Assembly: GCA_017305935.1 (NCBI GenBank)
Contig: JAFKJU010000027.1
Coordinates: 1 to 64,000 of the forward strand
Source of the DNA: Hyphomicrobiales bacterium
GTDB lineage: Bacteria; Pseudomonadota; Alphaproteobacteria; Rhizobiales; Rhizobiaceae
Direction of reading: 5' to 3'
Length of the DNA stretch: 64,000 nucleotides
Below are positions 42,600 through 51,957 of the stretch, one piece after another; within the stretch, counting starts at the first letter, position 1; each line of letters begins with the position of its first letter. The position numbers were made by a program, and so were the translations under genes. The notes below the pieces were generated by a model that worked only from the letters and a program-made list of their open reading frames with translations, was not told the DNA's origin and searched no databases.

Positions 42600-42850
42600 G
42601 CGAGCGCCCAACCCGTCGAGGCTTCGCTTCCAGGCCTGCCGATCCAGAACACTGGATCAAGGCGGCCGATACGCCACCACGCGACAGCGACGCGGGCGGC
42701 TTCACCGCGCGGCTCACCATCGACGTGACCCCGGAATTGCGCGGCCGGATCAAGATCATCGCGTTCCGGCGCGGGCAGACCGTCGCCGACATGCTGCGCG
42801 ACCTGCTCGCGCGCGAATATCCCCCAACCTCCGAAGGAGACCCATCATGA
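42596..42850 (+). CDS. Ribbon-helix-helix partner of ParA (ParG-like)
   Basis: The 84-residue protein has a flexible polar first half and a C-terminal ribbon-helix-helix: TARLTIDVTPELRGRIKIIAFRRGQTVADMLRDLL (about 38-72). ParF-type ParA proteins work with such ParG-like proteins, which bind a centromere near parA. It is coupled by ATGA to parA and to DUF2840. No sequence match to known ParG is claimed beyond the fold. Confidence 0.75.
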   Translation: MSERPTRRGFASRPADPEHWIKAADTPPRDSDAGGFTARLTIDVTPELRGRIKIIAFRRGQTVADMLRDLLAREYPPTSEGDPS

Positions 42851-43368
42851 CCAGCGCCGCGGTTCCCTCCGCGCGCGGCGGCCCGGTGCCGCGCGTGCAT
42901 TCCGCCGACAGCCTTACCCATGTCGAGCTGACCCATATCGAAAAGCGGATCGAGAACTGGATCAGGTTCGGTCGCGAGGCGAGCGAACAGGTGCTCGACC
43001 GCCGCCGTCGCATCTTTTCCTACCGGCCCGGCAGCGTCTTCGCCTTCGTGCGGTGGGCGGCCAACGACTTCGGCACGATCATTTCGCGCATCGATATCGT
43101 GCGCGCCGTGGAACCAGGTGAGCCTTACCAGACGCTGCCTTTCGTGCGGCCCGGCGGCGACATCCTGCTCAAGATCGAGGGCTGGCCGAAAGTTGAACAG
43201 GTGCTCCACCACATCGATGCGGTGGAGGCCGCCGGCATCGACGCCTGCGAGGTCGCGCCCGATCACTGGCGGCACGTCGCCAACCGGATGAGCGCTGGCC
43301 ACGCGCCGCGGGCCTACACGATGGATCGACATCAGGCGTGGCTCAAGCGGCGGGAGATCGAACAATGA
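42847..43368 (+). CDS. DUF2840 protein
   Basis: The 173-residue protein fits DUF2840: THVELTHIEKRIENWIRFG (about 26-44), RRIFSYRPGSVFAFVRWAANDFGT (near 57-80) and a C-terminal LLKIEGWPKVEQVLHHIDAVEA. The family is found between parA and traF on alphaproteobacterial ICEs and plasmids. Function unknown. It overlaps both neighbours by four bases, so it is made with ParA and TraF. Confidence 0.82.
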   Translation: MTSAAVPSARGGPVPRVHSADSLTHVELTHIEKRIENWIRFGREASEQVLDRRRRIFSYRPGSVFAFVRWAANDFGTIISRIDIVRAVEPGEPYQTLPFVRPGGDILLKIEGWPKVEQVLHHIDAVEAAGIDACEVAPDHWRHVANRMSAGHAPRAYTMDRHQAWLKRREIEQ

Positions 43369-43910
43369 CCCGCTTCGGCTACGTCATGGTGACGTATTTC
43401 TCGGTGATGGGCGTGGCGCTGGCCTCGTTCATTCCGACGCCGCTCCGCCTCGTCTGGAATGCCTCAGCCAGCGTGCCGATCGGCCTCTATGACCTCGACC
43501 CGCCGCGCAATCTGGCGGTCGGCGATCTTGTCGCGGTCATGCCGGACAAGCCGCTCGCCGACTTCATGGTGGAGCGCGGCTATATCGGCCCAGGCGTGCC
43601 GCTGATGAAGCGCGTCATGGGACTTCACGGCCAACAGGTCTGCCGCACCGGCAACACCATCACGGTCGATGCCGTGCCGCTCGGCGATGCGCTCGACCGA
43701 GACCGGCATGGCCGCGAACTGCCCATCTGGCACGGCTGCCGTCGCATCGCGGACGGCGACATCTTCCTCATGAACCCCGATGTCCACGACAGCCTGGACG
43801 GCCGCTACTTCGGCCCGATCCCGGCGCACGCCGTCATCGGCAAGGCAACGCCGCTCTACACCGACGAGGACGGCGACGGCCGCTTTGTCTGGCGCGCGGC
43901 GACACGCTGA
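43365..43910 (+). CDS. traF: TraF, S26-type signal peptidase of conjugation
   Basis: The 181-residue protein has an N-terminal membrane segment (about 5-25), the catalytic Ser region NASASVPIGLY (near 33-43) and the catalytic Lys region PLMKRVMGLHGQ (near 83-94), then FLMNPDVHDSLDGRYFGPI (near 137). TraF of Tra/Trb systems processes pilin (TrbC) in the periplasm. ATGA overlap with DUF2840. Confidence 0.9.
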   Translation: MTRFGYVMVTYFSVMGVALASFIPTPLRLVWNASASVPIGLYDLDPPRNLAVGDLVAVMPDKPLADFMVERGYIGPGVPLMKRVMGLHGQQVCRTGNTITVDAVPLGDALDRDRHGRELPIWHGCRRIADGDIFLMNPDVHDSLDGRYFGPIPAHAVIGKATPLYTDEDGDGRFVWRAATR

Positions 43911-43955
43911 CGACCGCCGCTTTCCATCCCCGAACCCACGCAATGGAGGTTTCCC

Positions 43956-44303
43956 ATGCCGCAGATCGGCAGCTTTACCCGCGAGCAATCCGGCTTCGTC
44001 GGGCGCATTCACACCGTCACCATCACTCAAGAAATCACCCTTGTTCCGACTGAGCCGACCGACGCTGAAAACGCGCCGGACTACCGCATCCATCTCGGTA
44101 GCGGCGAAGGTGCGGAGACCGGCCCGGAAGTCGGAGCTGCCTGGAAACGCACAGGCGAGCGCGCGGGCGAGTACGTCGCACTCACGATCGACGATCCGGC
44201 CTTGCCGCAGCCGATCCGCGCCAACCTGTTCCGCGACGACGATGCTGGAAGCACATGGTCGCTGCACTGGAGCCGCCCGCAGACACGCAGCGGGAAGGAC
44301 TGA
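43956..44303 (+). CDS. DUF736 protein, second copy
   Basis: The 115-residue protein has IGSFTREQSGFVGRI at the start, VGAAWKRTGERAGEYVALTIDDP in the middle and WSLHWSRP at the end. It is clearly a paralogue of the protein at 38348 but diverged. It lies between traF and the lytic transglycosylase gene, the usual place for DUF736 in this element family. Function unknown. Confidence 0.88.
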   Translation: MPQIGSFTREQSGFVGRIHTVTITQEITLVPTEPTDAENAPDYRIHLGSGEGAETGPEVGAAWKRTGERAGEYVALTIDDPALPQPIRANLFRDDDAGSTWSLHWSRPQTRSGKD

Positions 44304-44307
44304 CGCC

Positions 44308-45024
44308 ATGCGCCATCCTGTCCTCCTTCTCCTTTCCGGCCTGGCTTTCGCCGTCGCGCCGATGGAGTCCGCAATGGCGCAGGCGGAGCCGGTGCAGCGT
44401 CCACGTCCCGGCGATCCCTATGCCCCCTATGTCGCGGAGGCCTCGCAGCGCTTCGGCGTACCTGTGGCATGGATCAGGGCAGTTCTGCGCGCCGAAAGCG
44501 CCGGCGATCGTCAAGCGATCTCCTCGGCGGGCGCAATGGGTCTGATGCAGATCATGCCGGCGACCTGGGCGGAATTGCGCGTCCGATATCGGCTGGGCAG
44601 CGATCCCTATGACCCGCGCGACAACATCCTCGCGGGCGCGGCCTACCTGCGCGAACTGTACGACCGTTACGGCTCACCGGGATTTCTCGCTGCGTACAAT
44701 GCCGGCCCCGGCCGCTATGAAGCCTCGCTTTCCGGCCGCTCGCTGCCCGCGGAAACCCGCGCCTATGTCGCTGCCATCGCGCCGGTCATCGACGGCGGCG
44801 AGATCGCCAGCCCGGTCATCATTGCCGCTGTTGATGCACTCGCCTGGACCCGCGCGCCGCTGTTCATCGCGCAACGGATAAGCACCGCTGCTGCCGATCC
44901 CGTGCCGGCGGAGCGTCGCTCGAACGACGCACCGGCCGCAACTGCCGTGCGCGATGTCTCCGCCATCACGCCGCAGTCTGGCGGCCTGTTCGTCACACGC
45001 CCTGCGGAAAGGCCGGTCCGATGA
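44308..45024 (+). CDS. Lytic transglycosylase (VirB1-like)
   Basis: The 238-residue protein has a signal peptide (LLLLSGLAFAVAPMESAMA, about 5-24) and an SLT domain: WIRAVLRAESAGDRQAISSAGAMGLMQIMPATW (about 52-84, with the catalytic Glu in AES) and AAYNAGPGRY (near 130). It opens peptidoglycan so the conjugation channel can be assembled. It starts 5 bases after the DUF736 gene. Confidence 0.92.
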   Translation: MRHPVLLLLSGLAFAVAPMESAMAQAEPVQRPRPGDPYAPYVAEASQRFGVPVAWIRAVLRAESAGDRQAISSAGAMGLMQIMPATWAELRVRYRLGSDPYDPRDNILAGAAYLRELYDRYGSPGFLAAYNAGPGRYEASLSGRSLPAETRAYVAAIAPVIDGGEIASPVIIAAVDALAWTRAPLFIAQRISTAAADPVPAERRSNDAPAATAVRDVSAITPQSGGLFVTRPAERPVR

Positions 45025-45124
45025 CCGCATTGCCTCCCATTCACATCCTGTCGGGCTCTGGCGCAGTATATGGGGCGCAGAGGTGGGGACCGGGCAACAC
45101 GACCGAAGGAGGGCAGGATAAAAG

Positions 45125-45257
45125 GGCGCACATTGCGTGTCGGTCGGTTGGTTGTTTTTGCTGGATTTTCTTGGCCTTTCCGCACCTTGCGGCCTTTTGC
45201 GGCAATGTGCGCCGCAGGTACAAGTATTCGTATCTCAAAGAGATTTCGCACATTGCG
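45125..45257. other. Candidate origin of transfer (oriT)
   Basis: GGCGCACATTGC (45125-45136) and GCAATGTGCGCC (45202-45213) are a perfect 12-base inverted repeat, and CGCACATTGCG recurs in direct orientation at 45247-45257, directly before the relaxase gene. ATCTC-AAA-GAGAT (45232-45244) adds a short hairpin. The 240-base gap is otherwise gene-free and more AT-rich in its middle. Repeats next to a relaxase gene are typical of oriT. The nick site cannot be named. Confidence 0.55.
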
Positions 45258-45267
45258 GGGCCGCGCC

Positions 45268-47007
45268 ATGTCCGATGAGCGCGAGTTCCGCGTCCGGCCC
45301 GGCCGCATCCGCTCCTCCGGTGCGCAGCGGGCCAAGCCGTTCATCGCGCAGGCGCTGGCGGCGGCGAAGAAGGCTGGCGGCGGCGTATCGCGCTCGGGCC
45401 GTATCGTGCCCGGCAACCGCTCGCGCTTCGGGCACGGCCAGCGCGCCAGCATCCAGGCGAACCGCCTCATCACTTCACGCTCGCGCGGCGCCGTCATCAA
45501 AGCGCGCGTCGTGCGCCATTCGGCCCGTACCGCACCGCTTGGGCAGCACCTCAACTATCTGCGCCGCGAGGGCGTGACCCGCGACGGGGAAAAGGCCCGC
45601 CTGTTCGGGCCGGGAAGCGAAAACGCGGATGCCGGCGCCTTCGCCGAGCGCTGCCAGGACGACCGGCATCATTTCCGCTTCATCGTCTCGCCCGACGACG
45701 CGCTGGAAATGTCCGATCTCAAATCCTTCACCCGCGATCTCGTCGAGCAGATGGAAAAGGATCTCGGCACCCGGCTCGACTGGGTGGCGGTCGATCATTG
45801 GAACACCGAGCACCCGCATGTCCATCTGATCGTGCGCGGGGTGCGTGACGACGGCCAGGACCTCGTCATCGCGCGCGACTACATCAAGGAAGGGATGCGC
45901 GACCGGGCGCGCGATCTCATCACCCAGGAACTGGGGCCACGCACCGACCTCGACATCCGCCGCACCCTCGAGCGACAGATCGAAACGGAACGCTGGACCC
46001 AACTCGACCGTCAGCTTGCCCGCGACGGGCGCGATACCGGCGTCATCGACCTCGCGCCTGTTCCGGGCCAGCAGCCCGACGAGTTCCACGCCTTGAAGGT
46101 CGGACGGCTGCGCAAGCTCGAAACCCTCGGTCTCGCCAGCCAGGTCGGCAACGCGCAATGGTTCATCAAGCCGGAAGCCGAGAAGACGCTGCGTGAGCTG
46201 GGCGAACGTGGCGACATCATCAAGCGGATGCACAAGGCGCTGACGGAACGCGGTATCGACCGCGGCTCCACCAACTATGTCCTGGCGGCCGAAAGCCTCG
46301 ATCTGCCCGTCGTCGGGCGGCTGGTCGAACGCGGTCTCGATGACGAGCTGAACGGCACGGCCTACGCCGTGGTGGATGGCGTGGACGGACGCACCCACCA
46401 CATCAAGCTGCCCGACCTCGACGCGGCCGGCGACAGCGCGCCGGGCTCGATCGTCGAGCTCAGAAAGTTCGATGACGCGCGTGGCCAGCGTCGCGTCGCG
46501 CTCGCCGTGCGCTCCGATCTCGACATTGATGCTCAGGTCACGGCGTCGGGCGCCACCTGGCTTGATCGGCAGAACATTGCACGCGAGCCGGTCGCTCTCT
46601 CGGAAAGCGGCTTCGGCGCCGAGGTGCGGCAAGCCATGTCCGCCCGCGCTGAGCATCTGGTCGAACAGGGTCTTGCCGAACGGCAGGGCCAGCGCATCAG
46701 CTTCGGTCGCAACTTGATCGACACGTTGCGCCACCGGGAACTGGAGGCGGCTGGCGACAAGCTCGCCACCGAGATCGGCCAGCCCTTCAACCGGTCAGGC
46801 AGCGGCGAATATGTCGCCGGCACCTATCGCCAGCGCCTCACGCTCGCCTCCGGCCGCTTCGCCATGATCGACGACGGGCTCGGTTTCCAACTCGTGCCCT
46901 GGACGCCCTCGCTCGAAAAGCAGCTCGGTCGCCACGTCTCCGGCGTCGCCCGTGACGACGGCGGTATCGACTGGAGCTTTGGCCGTAAGCGGGGGCTCGG
47001 CCTCTAA
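45268..47007 (+). CDS. rlxS: Relaxase with DUF3363 domain (RlxS-like)
   Basis: The 579-residue protein has a basic N-terminus (RPGRIRSSGAQRAK), a relaxase core with HLNYLRREGVTRDG (near 93), DRHHFRFIVSPDDA (near 131) and the metal-binding HPHVHLIVRG (near 182), and a C-terminal DUF3363 region. It nicks oriT and pilots the strand. This is the relaxase type called RlxS in ICEMlSym R7A. I start it at the ATG at 45268; the open frame extends 66 codons upstream across the repeats of the candidate oriT without a ribosome site. Confidence 0.88.
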   Translation: MSDEREFRVRPGRIRSSGAQRAKPFIAQALAAAKKAGGGVSRSGRIVPGNRSRFGHGQRASIQANRLITSRSRGAVIKARVVRHSARTAPLGQHLNYLRREGVTRDGEKARLFGPGSENADAGAFAERCQDDRHHFRFIVSPDDALEMSDLKSFTRDLVEQMEKDLGTRLDWVAVDHWNTEHPHVHLIVRGVRDDGQDLVIARDYIKEGMRDRARDLITQELGPRTDLDIRRTLERQIETERWTQLDRQLARDGRDTGVIDLAPVPGQQPDEFHALKVGRLRKLETLGLASQVGNAQWFIKPEAEKTLRELGERGDIIKRMHKALTERGIDRGSTNYVLAAESLDLPVVGRLVERGLDDELNGTAYAVVDGVDGRTHHIKLPDLDAAGDSAPGSIVELRKFDDARGQRRVALAVRSDLDIDAQVTASGATWLDRQNIAREPVALSESGFGAEVRQAMSARAEHLVEQGLAERQGQRISFGRNLIDTLRHRELEAAGDKLATEIGQPFNRSGSGEYVAGTYRQRLTLASGRFAMIDDGLGFQLVPWTPSLEKQLGRHVSGVARDDGGIDWSFGRKRGLGL

Positions 47008-47036
47008 CCCTTCATTCCCAAGAAAGGACCGTTGCC

Positions 47037-49028
47037 ATGTCGGCCACCAAAATCCTCTGGGGTCAGATCCTCACTGTCTTTCTGATCGTGCTTGCCACCA
47101 CCTGGGGCGCCACCGAATATGTCGCGTGGAAGCTCGGCTTCCAGGCGCAGCTCGGGCCGCCGTGGTTCACTGTTCTCGGTTGGCCTTTCTACCTGCCGCC
47201 GGCCTTTTTCTGGTGGTGGTATTTCTACGATGCCTACGCACCGGACATCTTCACGAAAGGCGCGTTCATCGCCGCCTCCGGAGGCTTTATCGCCGTGGCC
47301 GTCGCCATCGGCATGTCGGTCTGGCGGGCGCGTGAGGCGAAGAAGGTCGAAACCTACGGCTCCGCCCGCTGGGCCGAAAGGCAAGAGGTAACGGACGCCG
47401 GGCTCCTCGGCCCCGATGGCGTGGTGCTCGGCAAACTCGATCGCGACTACCTGCGCCACGACGGGCCGGAGCATGTGCTGTGCTTCGCACCGACGCGATC
47501 CGGTAAGGGCGTCGGCCTGGTCGTGCCCTCGCTGCTGACCTGGCCGGGCTCGGCGATCGTCCACGACATCAAGGGCGAGAATTGGCAGCTCACCGCCGGC
47601 TTCCGCGCCCGGCACGGCCGCGTGCTGCTGTTCGATCCGACCAATGCGAAGTCCTCCGCCTATAATCCCCTGCTCGAAGTCCGCCGCGGCGAATGGGAGG
47701 TGCGCGACGTCCAGAACATTGCCGACATCCTGGTCGATCCGGAAGGCAGCCTTGAGAAGCGGAACCATTGGGAGAAGACCAGCCACGCGCTTCTGGTCGG
47801 CGCGATCCTCCATGTCCTCTATGCGGAAGAAGACAAGACGCTCGCCGGTGTCGCGGCTTTCCTCTCCGATCCCAAGCGGCCGATCGAATCGACGCTCGCC
47901 GCGATGATGAAGACGGCGCATCTCGGCGAGGCCGGGCCGCATCCGGTCATCGCCAGCGCCGCGCGTGAGTTGCTCAACAAATCCGACAATGAGCGGTCGG
48001 GTGTGCTCTCCACCGCCATGTCGTTCCTCGGCCTGTACCGTGATCCCGTCGTTGCTGAGGTGACGCGCCGCTGCGACTGGCGCATCACCGACATCGTGAC
48101 GGCCAAGCAGCCGACGACGCTCTATCTCGTCGTGCCGCCGTCGGACATCAACCGCACCAAGCCGCTGATCCGCCTGATCCTCAACCAGGTCGGCCGTCGT
48201 CTGACCGAGGATCTGCAGGCCAAAGCCGGGCGACACCGGCTCCTCCTCATGCTCGACGAGTTTCCGGCGCTTGGACGACTCGACTTCTTCGAATCGGCGC
48301 TGGCCTTCATGGCGGGCTACGGGCTCAAAAGCTTCCTGATCGCCCAGTCCCTGAACCAGATTGAGAAAGCATACGGGGCGAACAACAGCATATTGGACAA
48401 CTGCCATGTCCGCGTGAGCTTCGCGACCAACGACGAGCGCACCGCCAAGCGTGTCTCCGATGCACTCGGCACCGCGACCGAGATGAAAGCGATGAAGAAC
48501 TATGCGGGCCACCGGCTATCGCCATGGCTCGGGCATTTGATGGTGTCGCGGTCGGAGACGGCGCGGCCGCTGCTCACGCCTGGCGAAATCATGCAGCTTC
48601 CGCCGACCGACGAGATCGTCATGGTCGCCGGCACGCCACCGATCCGGGCGAAGAAGGCGCGCTATTACGAAGATGCCCGGTTCAAGGAGCGCCTTCTGCC
48701 ACCTCCCGCACTCACCGCGCCAAAGCAGGGACGACCCGACGACTGGACCACGCTGCCGCTTCCGTCGCGTCCTCAGCTCGCCGAGCCGAAACCAGCCGAG
48801 GCCGCCCAGGATGAAGACCCAACCGAATCCGAGCGCCGTCATCAGCCGGAACTCAACCGGATAAAGCCGGTCGAGACGAAACCGCCGATCGAGAACGAGT
48901 TCGAGATCGATGCCGATCGCGATGACGAGATGGAGGACGCGGCCACCCGTAACAGGCGGATGACCGGGATCATGCAGGGTGTGGCGCGGCAGGTCTCGCT
49001 CGATCCGAATGACGGCATGGAGCTGTGA
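47037..49028 (+). CDS. traG: TraG/VirD4-type coupling protein
   Basis: The 663-residue protein has three N-terminal membrane segments (about 8-28, 42-62, 78-98), Walker A APTRSGKGVG (near 152-161), KGENWQLTAG (near 178), Walker B MLDEFPALGRL (near 404-414) and IAQSLNQIEKAYG (near 435). It links the relaxase-DNA complex to the Trb channel. It lies 29 bases after the relaxase gene. Confidence 0.93.
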   Translation: MSATKILWGQILTVFLIVLATTWGATEYVAWKLGFQAQLGPPWFTVLGWPFYLPPAFFWWWYFYDAYAPDIFTKGAFIAASGGFIAVAVAIGMSVWRAREAKKVETYGSARWAERQEVTDAGLLGPDGVVLGKLDRDYLRHDGPEHVLCFAPTRSGKGVGLVVPSLLTWPGSAIVHDIKGENWQLTAGFRARHGRVLLFDPTNAKSSAYNPLLEVRRGEWEVRDVQNIADILVDPEGSLEKRNHWEKTSHALLVGAILHVLYAEEDKTLAGVAAFLSDPKRPIESTLAAMMKTAHLGEAGPHPVIASAARELLNKSDNERSGVLSTAMSFLGLYRDPVVAEVTRRCDWRITDIVTAKQPTTLYLVVPPSDINRTKPLIRLILNQVGRRLTEDLQAKAGRHRLLLMLDEFPALGRLDFFESALAFMAGYGLKSFLIAQSLNQIEKAYGANNSILDNCHVRVSFATNDERTAKRVSDALGTATEMKAMKNYAGHRLSPWLGHLMVSRSETARPLLTPGEIMQLPPTDEIVMVAGTPPIRAKKARYYEDARFKERLLPPPALTAPKQGRPDDWTTLPLPSRPQLAEPKPAEAAQDEDPTESERRHQPELNRIKPVETKPPIENEFEIDADRDDEMEDAATRNRRMTGIMQGVARQVSLDPNDGMEL

Positions 49029-49033
49029 CGGTC

Positions 49034-49468
49034 ATGGAGACCCGCAAGAAGAAGACGCAAATCTCGGTCTATCTCGACCCAGCGATCATGACGATGCTTT
49101 CCGACCATGCCGCGCGCCGGGATCAGTCGCAGTCGATGATCGCCGAGGCCGCGATCGCCTCCTTCCTCTCGCCGGATGCTGCCGAGCGGAGGGAGGCTGT
49201 GATCGCCAAGCGCCTCGATCAGCTCGACCGCCGCATGACTCGGCTCGAGCGCGATGTCGGCATCGCGGTGGAGAGCCTGGCCGTGTTCATCAAGTTCTGG
49301 CTCGCAACTACGCCTGCATTGCCAGAACCCGCCGCGCAGGCAGCACGCGCCAAGGCCGGCGAGCGATACGATCAGTTCGTCACTGCGCTTGGTCGGCGTC
49401 TCGCCAAAGGGCCGAAGCTAAGACAGGAGATCACGGAGGATGTCAGCCCTCAAGGCGATGCGGATTAG
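49034..49468 (+). CDS. CopG-like ribbon-helix-helix protein
   Basis: The 144-residue protein starts with KKKTQISVYLDPAIMTMLSDHAARRDQSQSMIAEAAIASFL, a ribbon-helix-helix domain (about 5-46), followed by a coiled-coil-like stretch (RLDQLDRRMTRLERDVG). I start it at the ATG at 49034, 12 bases after GGAG; a GTG at 49025 overlapping the TraG stop is possible. It is usually found between traG and trbB and may regulate the transfer genes. It converges with the next gene and overlaps it by 4 bases. Confidence 0.8.
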   Translation: METRKKKTQISVYLDPAIMTMLSDHAARRDQSQSMIAEAAIASFLSPDAAERREAVIAKRLDQLDRRMTRLERDVGIAVESLAVFIKFWLATTPALPEPAAQAARAKAGERYDQFVTALGRRLAKGPKLRQEITEDVSPQGDAD

Positions 49469-50727
49469 GTGGTCAGCTTTCGCTTTTGAAACAACTCGGG
49501 AAAGAGCAGAAGCGCAGCTTTACCGACCATGCTGTCCGGAGCATCCTGCGCATCTTCCATTGCGCGAGCAAATTTCGCCACAACGCTTGGCTTATCGAGA
49601 AGTTCAGGTCCCATCGTCACCGAAATAACTTTTCGCATGATGCGCGCGAACCTGTGGCGCCGCTCACTCGACAGGAACGTGTTAATGACCTCGCTCAGGT
49701 TTCGTTGCGCTGAACCGACTGGTTTGCCTTCAACAAACGACATGATTGCATTGAGGAGCGCCCCCATGTCGACCTCTTCGAGGGCTGTCGCATCAATCGT
49801 GTCTTCATTGAGCCGTTCCGCCAGGTCGGTGAGCAAGTCTCTCCTAAGTGACCACGGTGTCCCACCATTTGTCGTTGCTGCAAGCCAGCGTGCCCGAAAC
49901 TCCATGTGCCACGGAGGCGGCGGAGCGACCGCATAAGGCAACCCCGATGGCGGCCACTCAAGTTCGGGAAGCGCCGTGATTTTCTCGTTCCAGCCTGAAC
50001 CGTGTTCCCAAAACGCCCGAACCAGAAATGCCTTCCTTGCTCGGCACTCGGCCACAACTTCGTCGTCGAGGGAGAACAGGTTTTTGTTGTGCGAATAGAA
50101 GATATCCTCGAAAGCTGTCAGAAGGTACGCCCGCTCGACAGGCACGAAATTCCAAGTCAGCCAAATAAGATGCCGCCCTTCGCGCTGATAGAAATCTTCG
50201 CGCGCAACTATGATCGGAATCTGTGTCGTCGCGAGCTGGATTTCGATGGCGATCGGCTTTCCATCATATGTCGCGCGCACGTCAGGCCGGCGACGACTGT
50301 CCCCGCAAACAACATATTCATCGACGACAACTGATCCTGGCTCGGTCAGCGGATCTGCGTTGAGCAGCTCAGCAACGAGGTTCTTGACGCGCAGATGCAG
50401 GGGACTTTCTTGCGCCCCCTGAAATTGTGACGCGCTGACCGCATCCGTCGAACCGGGTTCTCCAGTCCACCAAGGGCAACTGCGCGGAGCGCCCTTGTGG
50501 TGACGCCAGAACGGCAGTCTCGTGTTGGGCTCGCGCGGTGCGTAGACCGGAAAGCCGCAATGGTCGCAGACGAAGGCGGCCTGCCCATCGTTACGAGCCC
50601 GCGTGGCGGAGCGCCTAACCTCTTGATAGCCGTCAGCATCGATCTGAAGCAGATCATCGCTCGTAATCACAACCATGTCTTGGAGACGAACGGCGCGTTT
50701 CAATGTCCGTTGCAGTCGCCCCTTCAT
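49465..50727 (-). CDS. CoiA-like nuclease-fold protein (DUF6035)
   Basis: The 420-residue protein runs against the transfer operon. It has a zinc-ribbon-like start (FVCDHCGFPVYAP ... FWRHHKG, about 52-79) and a restriction-like core RRRPDVRATYDGKPIAIEIQLATT (near 145-168), the D...ExQ pattern of CoiA-type proteins, then EDFYQREGRHLIWLTWNF. I recall this family as DUF6035. The C-terminal half is not recognised. It lies exactly between the ribbon-helix-helix gene and trbB, which are normally adjacent, so it looks inserted. A defence or DNA-processing role is inferred from the nuclease fold. Confidence 0.7.
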   Translation of the reverse strand: MKGRLQRTLKRAVRLQDMVVITSDDLLQIDADGYQEVRRSATRARNDGQAAFVCDHCGFPVYAPREPNTRLPFWRHHKGAPRSCPWWTGEPGSTDAVSASQFQGAQESPLHLRVKNLVAELLNADPLTEPGSVVVDEYVVCGDSRRRPDVRATYDGKPIAIEIQLATTQIPIIVAREDFYQREGRHLIWLTWNFVPVERAYLLTAFEDIFYSHNKNLFSLDDEVVAECRARKAFLVRAFWEHGSGWNEKITALPELEWPPSGLPYAVAPPPPWHMEFRARWLAATTNGGTPWSLRRDLLTDLAERLNEDTIDATALEEVDMGALLNAIMSFVEGKPVGSAQRNLSEVINTFLSSERRHRFARIMRKVISVTMGPELLDKPSVVAKFARAMEDAQDAPDSMVGKAALLLFPELFQKRKLTT

Positions 50728-50905
50728 TCAGCCCTCCAGTGACAGCGAATCGCGCGCCTCCTTTTGTGATTTTCAGATCATAGCAACGACATGATCTACG
50801 CTATTTCCTGTATTTGTACGCCACACTACTACGCCTCTAGTTTCTTGTTGAAGCGGCCCAAAATCGGGCTCTTTTAATCAACCCCGTCCGGGGACCGTCT
50901 GACTT

Positions 50906-50924
50906 TCCCCGATTGAATTGGGGA
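50906..50924 (+). promoter_or_regulatory. Hairpin that covers the trbB ribosome site
   Basis: TCCCC and GGGGA pair over a 9-base loop, 4 bases before the trbB ATG; GGGGA is the only purine-rich site for that start. A second hairpin, CCCC-GTCC-GGGG, is at 50882-50893. Folding could restrain translation of the trb operon. Confidence 0.4.
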
Positions 50925-50928
50925 TCAG

Positions 50929-51957
50929 ATGGCCGGTTCACGCCAAAACTCGGAAGGTTCGGCACGGGGAGCGCGGATGCTACGCACCGCACTCGGCCCG
51001 GCCATTGCCCGATTTCTCGAAGATGCCTCCGTCGTTGAGGTGATGCTGAACCCGGACGGGTGCATCTGGATCGATCGTCTCTCCGAAGGGCTGTCCAACA
51101 CAGGTGAGCGGCTATCACCGGCGGATGGCGAACGCATCGTGCGCCTGGTCGCGCACCATGTCGGCGCGGAGGTTCACTCTGGCGCTCCGCGTGTCTCGGC
51201 CGAGCTGCCGGAAACGGGGGAACGGTTCGAGGGGCTGTTGCCGCCCGTGGTCGCGGCTCCGGCCTTCGCAATCCGTAAGCCTGCCGTCGCCGTCTTCACG
51301 CTCGACGATTACGTCACGGTCGGCATCATGTCCGCCGGACAGGCCGAAGCATTGCGCCACGGTGTTGCGTCGCGCGCCAATATCCTCGTCGCGGGCGGCA
51401 CCTCCACCGGCAAAACGACGCTGACGAATGCGCTGCTGGCCGAGGTCGCAAAGACCTCCGATCGCGTCGTCATCATCGAGGACACACGCGAACTGCAATG
51501 CGCAGCACCCAACCTCGTCGCCATGCGAACGAAGGACGGCGTCGCCTCGCTCTCCGATCTCGTCCGATCCTCTCTCCGCCTGCGCCCCGACCGCATCCCG
51601 GTCGGCGAAGTACGCGGCTCGGAAGCGCTCGACCTGCTCAAAGCCTGGGGCACCGGCCATCCCGGCGGCGTCGGCACCATCCACGCAGGCAGCGCCATCG
51701 GCGCGCTCAGGCGGATGGAACAGCTCATCCAGGAAGCCGTCGTCACCGTGCCCCGCGCCCTGATCGCCGAGACTATCGACCTTGTGGCGGTTCTCTCTGG
51801 CCGCGGCTCTTCGCGTCGGCTTTCCGAGCTCGCCCGTGTCGAGGGCCTCGGCCCTGGCGGCGACTACCGCGTCACGCCTGCCGTCACGGCCTTGGCTGCC
51901 GAGGGCGACGAAGGTGCGACCTCTATCCCCACCAGCCCCGAAGGAGAAAACCTGTGA
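50929..51957 (+). CDS. trbB: TrbB, conjugation ATPase (VirB11-type)
   Basis: The 342-residue protein has [22 protein letters not shown] (near 28), Walker [11 protein letters not shown] (near 155-164), [11 protein letters not shown] (near 184, Asp box), the [28 protein letters not shown] region (near 221-248) and TIHAGSA. It powers pilus assembly from the cytoplasmic side. First gene of the trb operon; it overlaps trbC. Confidence 0.94.
   Translation: MAGSRQNSEGSARGARMLRTALGPAIARFLEDASVVEVMLNPDGCIWIDRLSEGLSNTGERLSPADGERIVRLVAHHVGAEVHSGAPRVSAELPETGERFEGLLPPVVAAPAFAIRKPAVAVFTLDDYVTVGIMSAGQAEALRHGVASRANILVAGGTSTGKTTLTNALLAEVAKTSDRVVIIEDTRELQCAAPNLVAMRTKDGVASLSDLVRSSLRLRPDRIPVGEVRGSEALDLLKAWGTGHPGGVGTIHAGSAIGALRRMEQLIQEAVVTVPRALIAETIDLVAVLSGRGSSRRLSELARVEGLGPGGDYRVTPAVTALAAEGDEGATSIPTSPEGENL

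Noticed and set aside
45021-45278. Small frame of 85 codons between transglycosylase and relaxase genes
   Set aside because: It runs across the inverted repeats of the candidate oriT, lacks a family pattern and overlaps the relaxase start.
47004-48512. Minus-strand frame of 502 codons
   Set aside because: It is antisense to traG and has no recognised domain.
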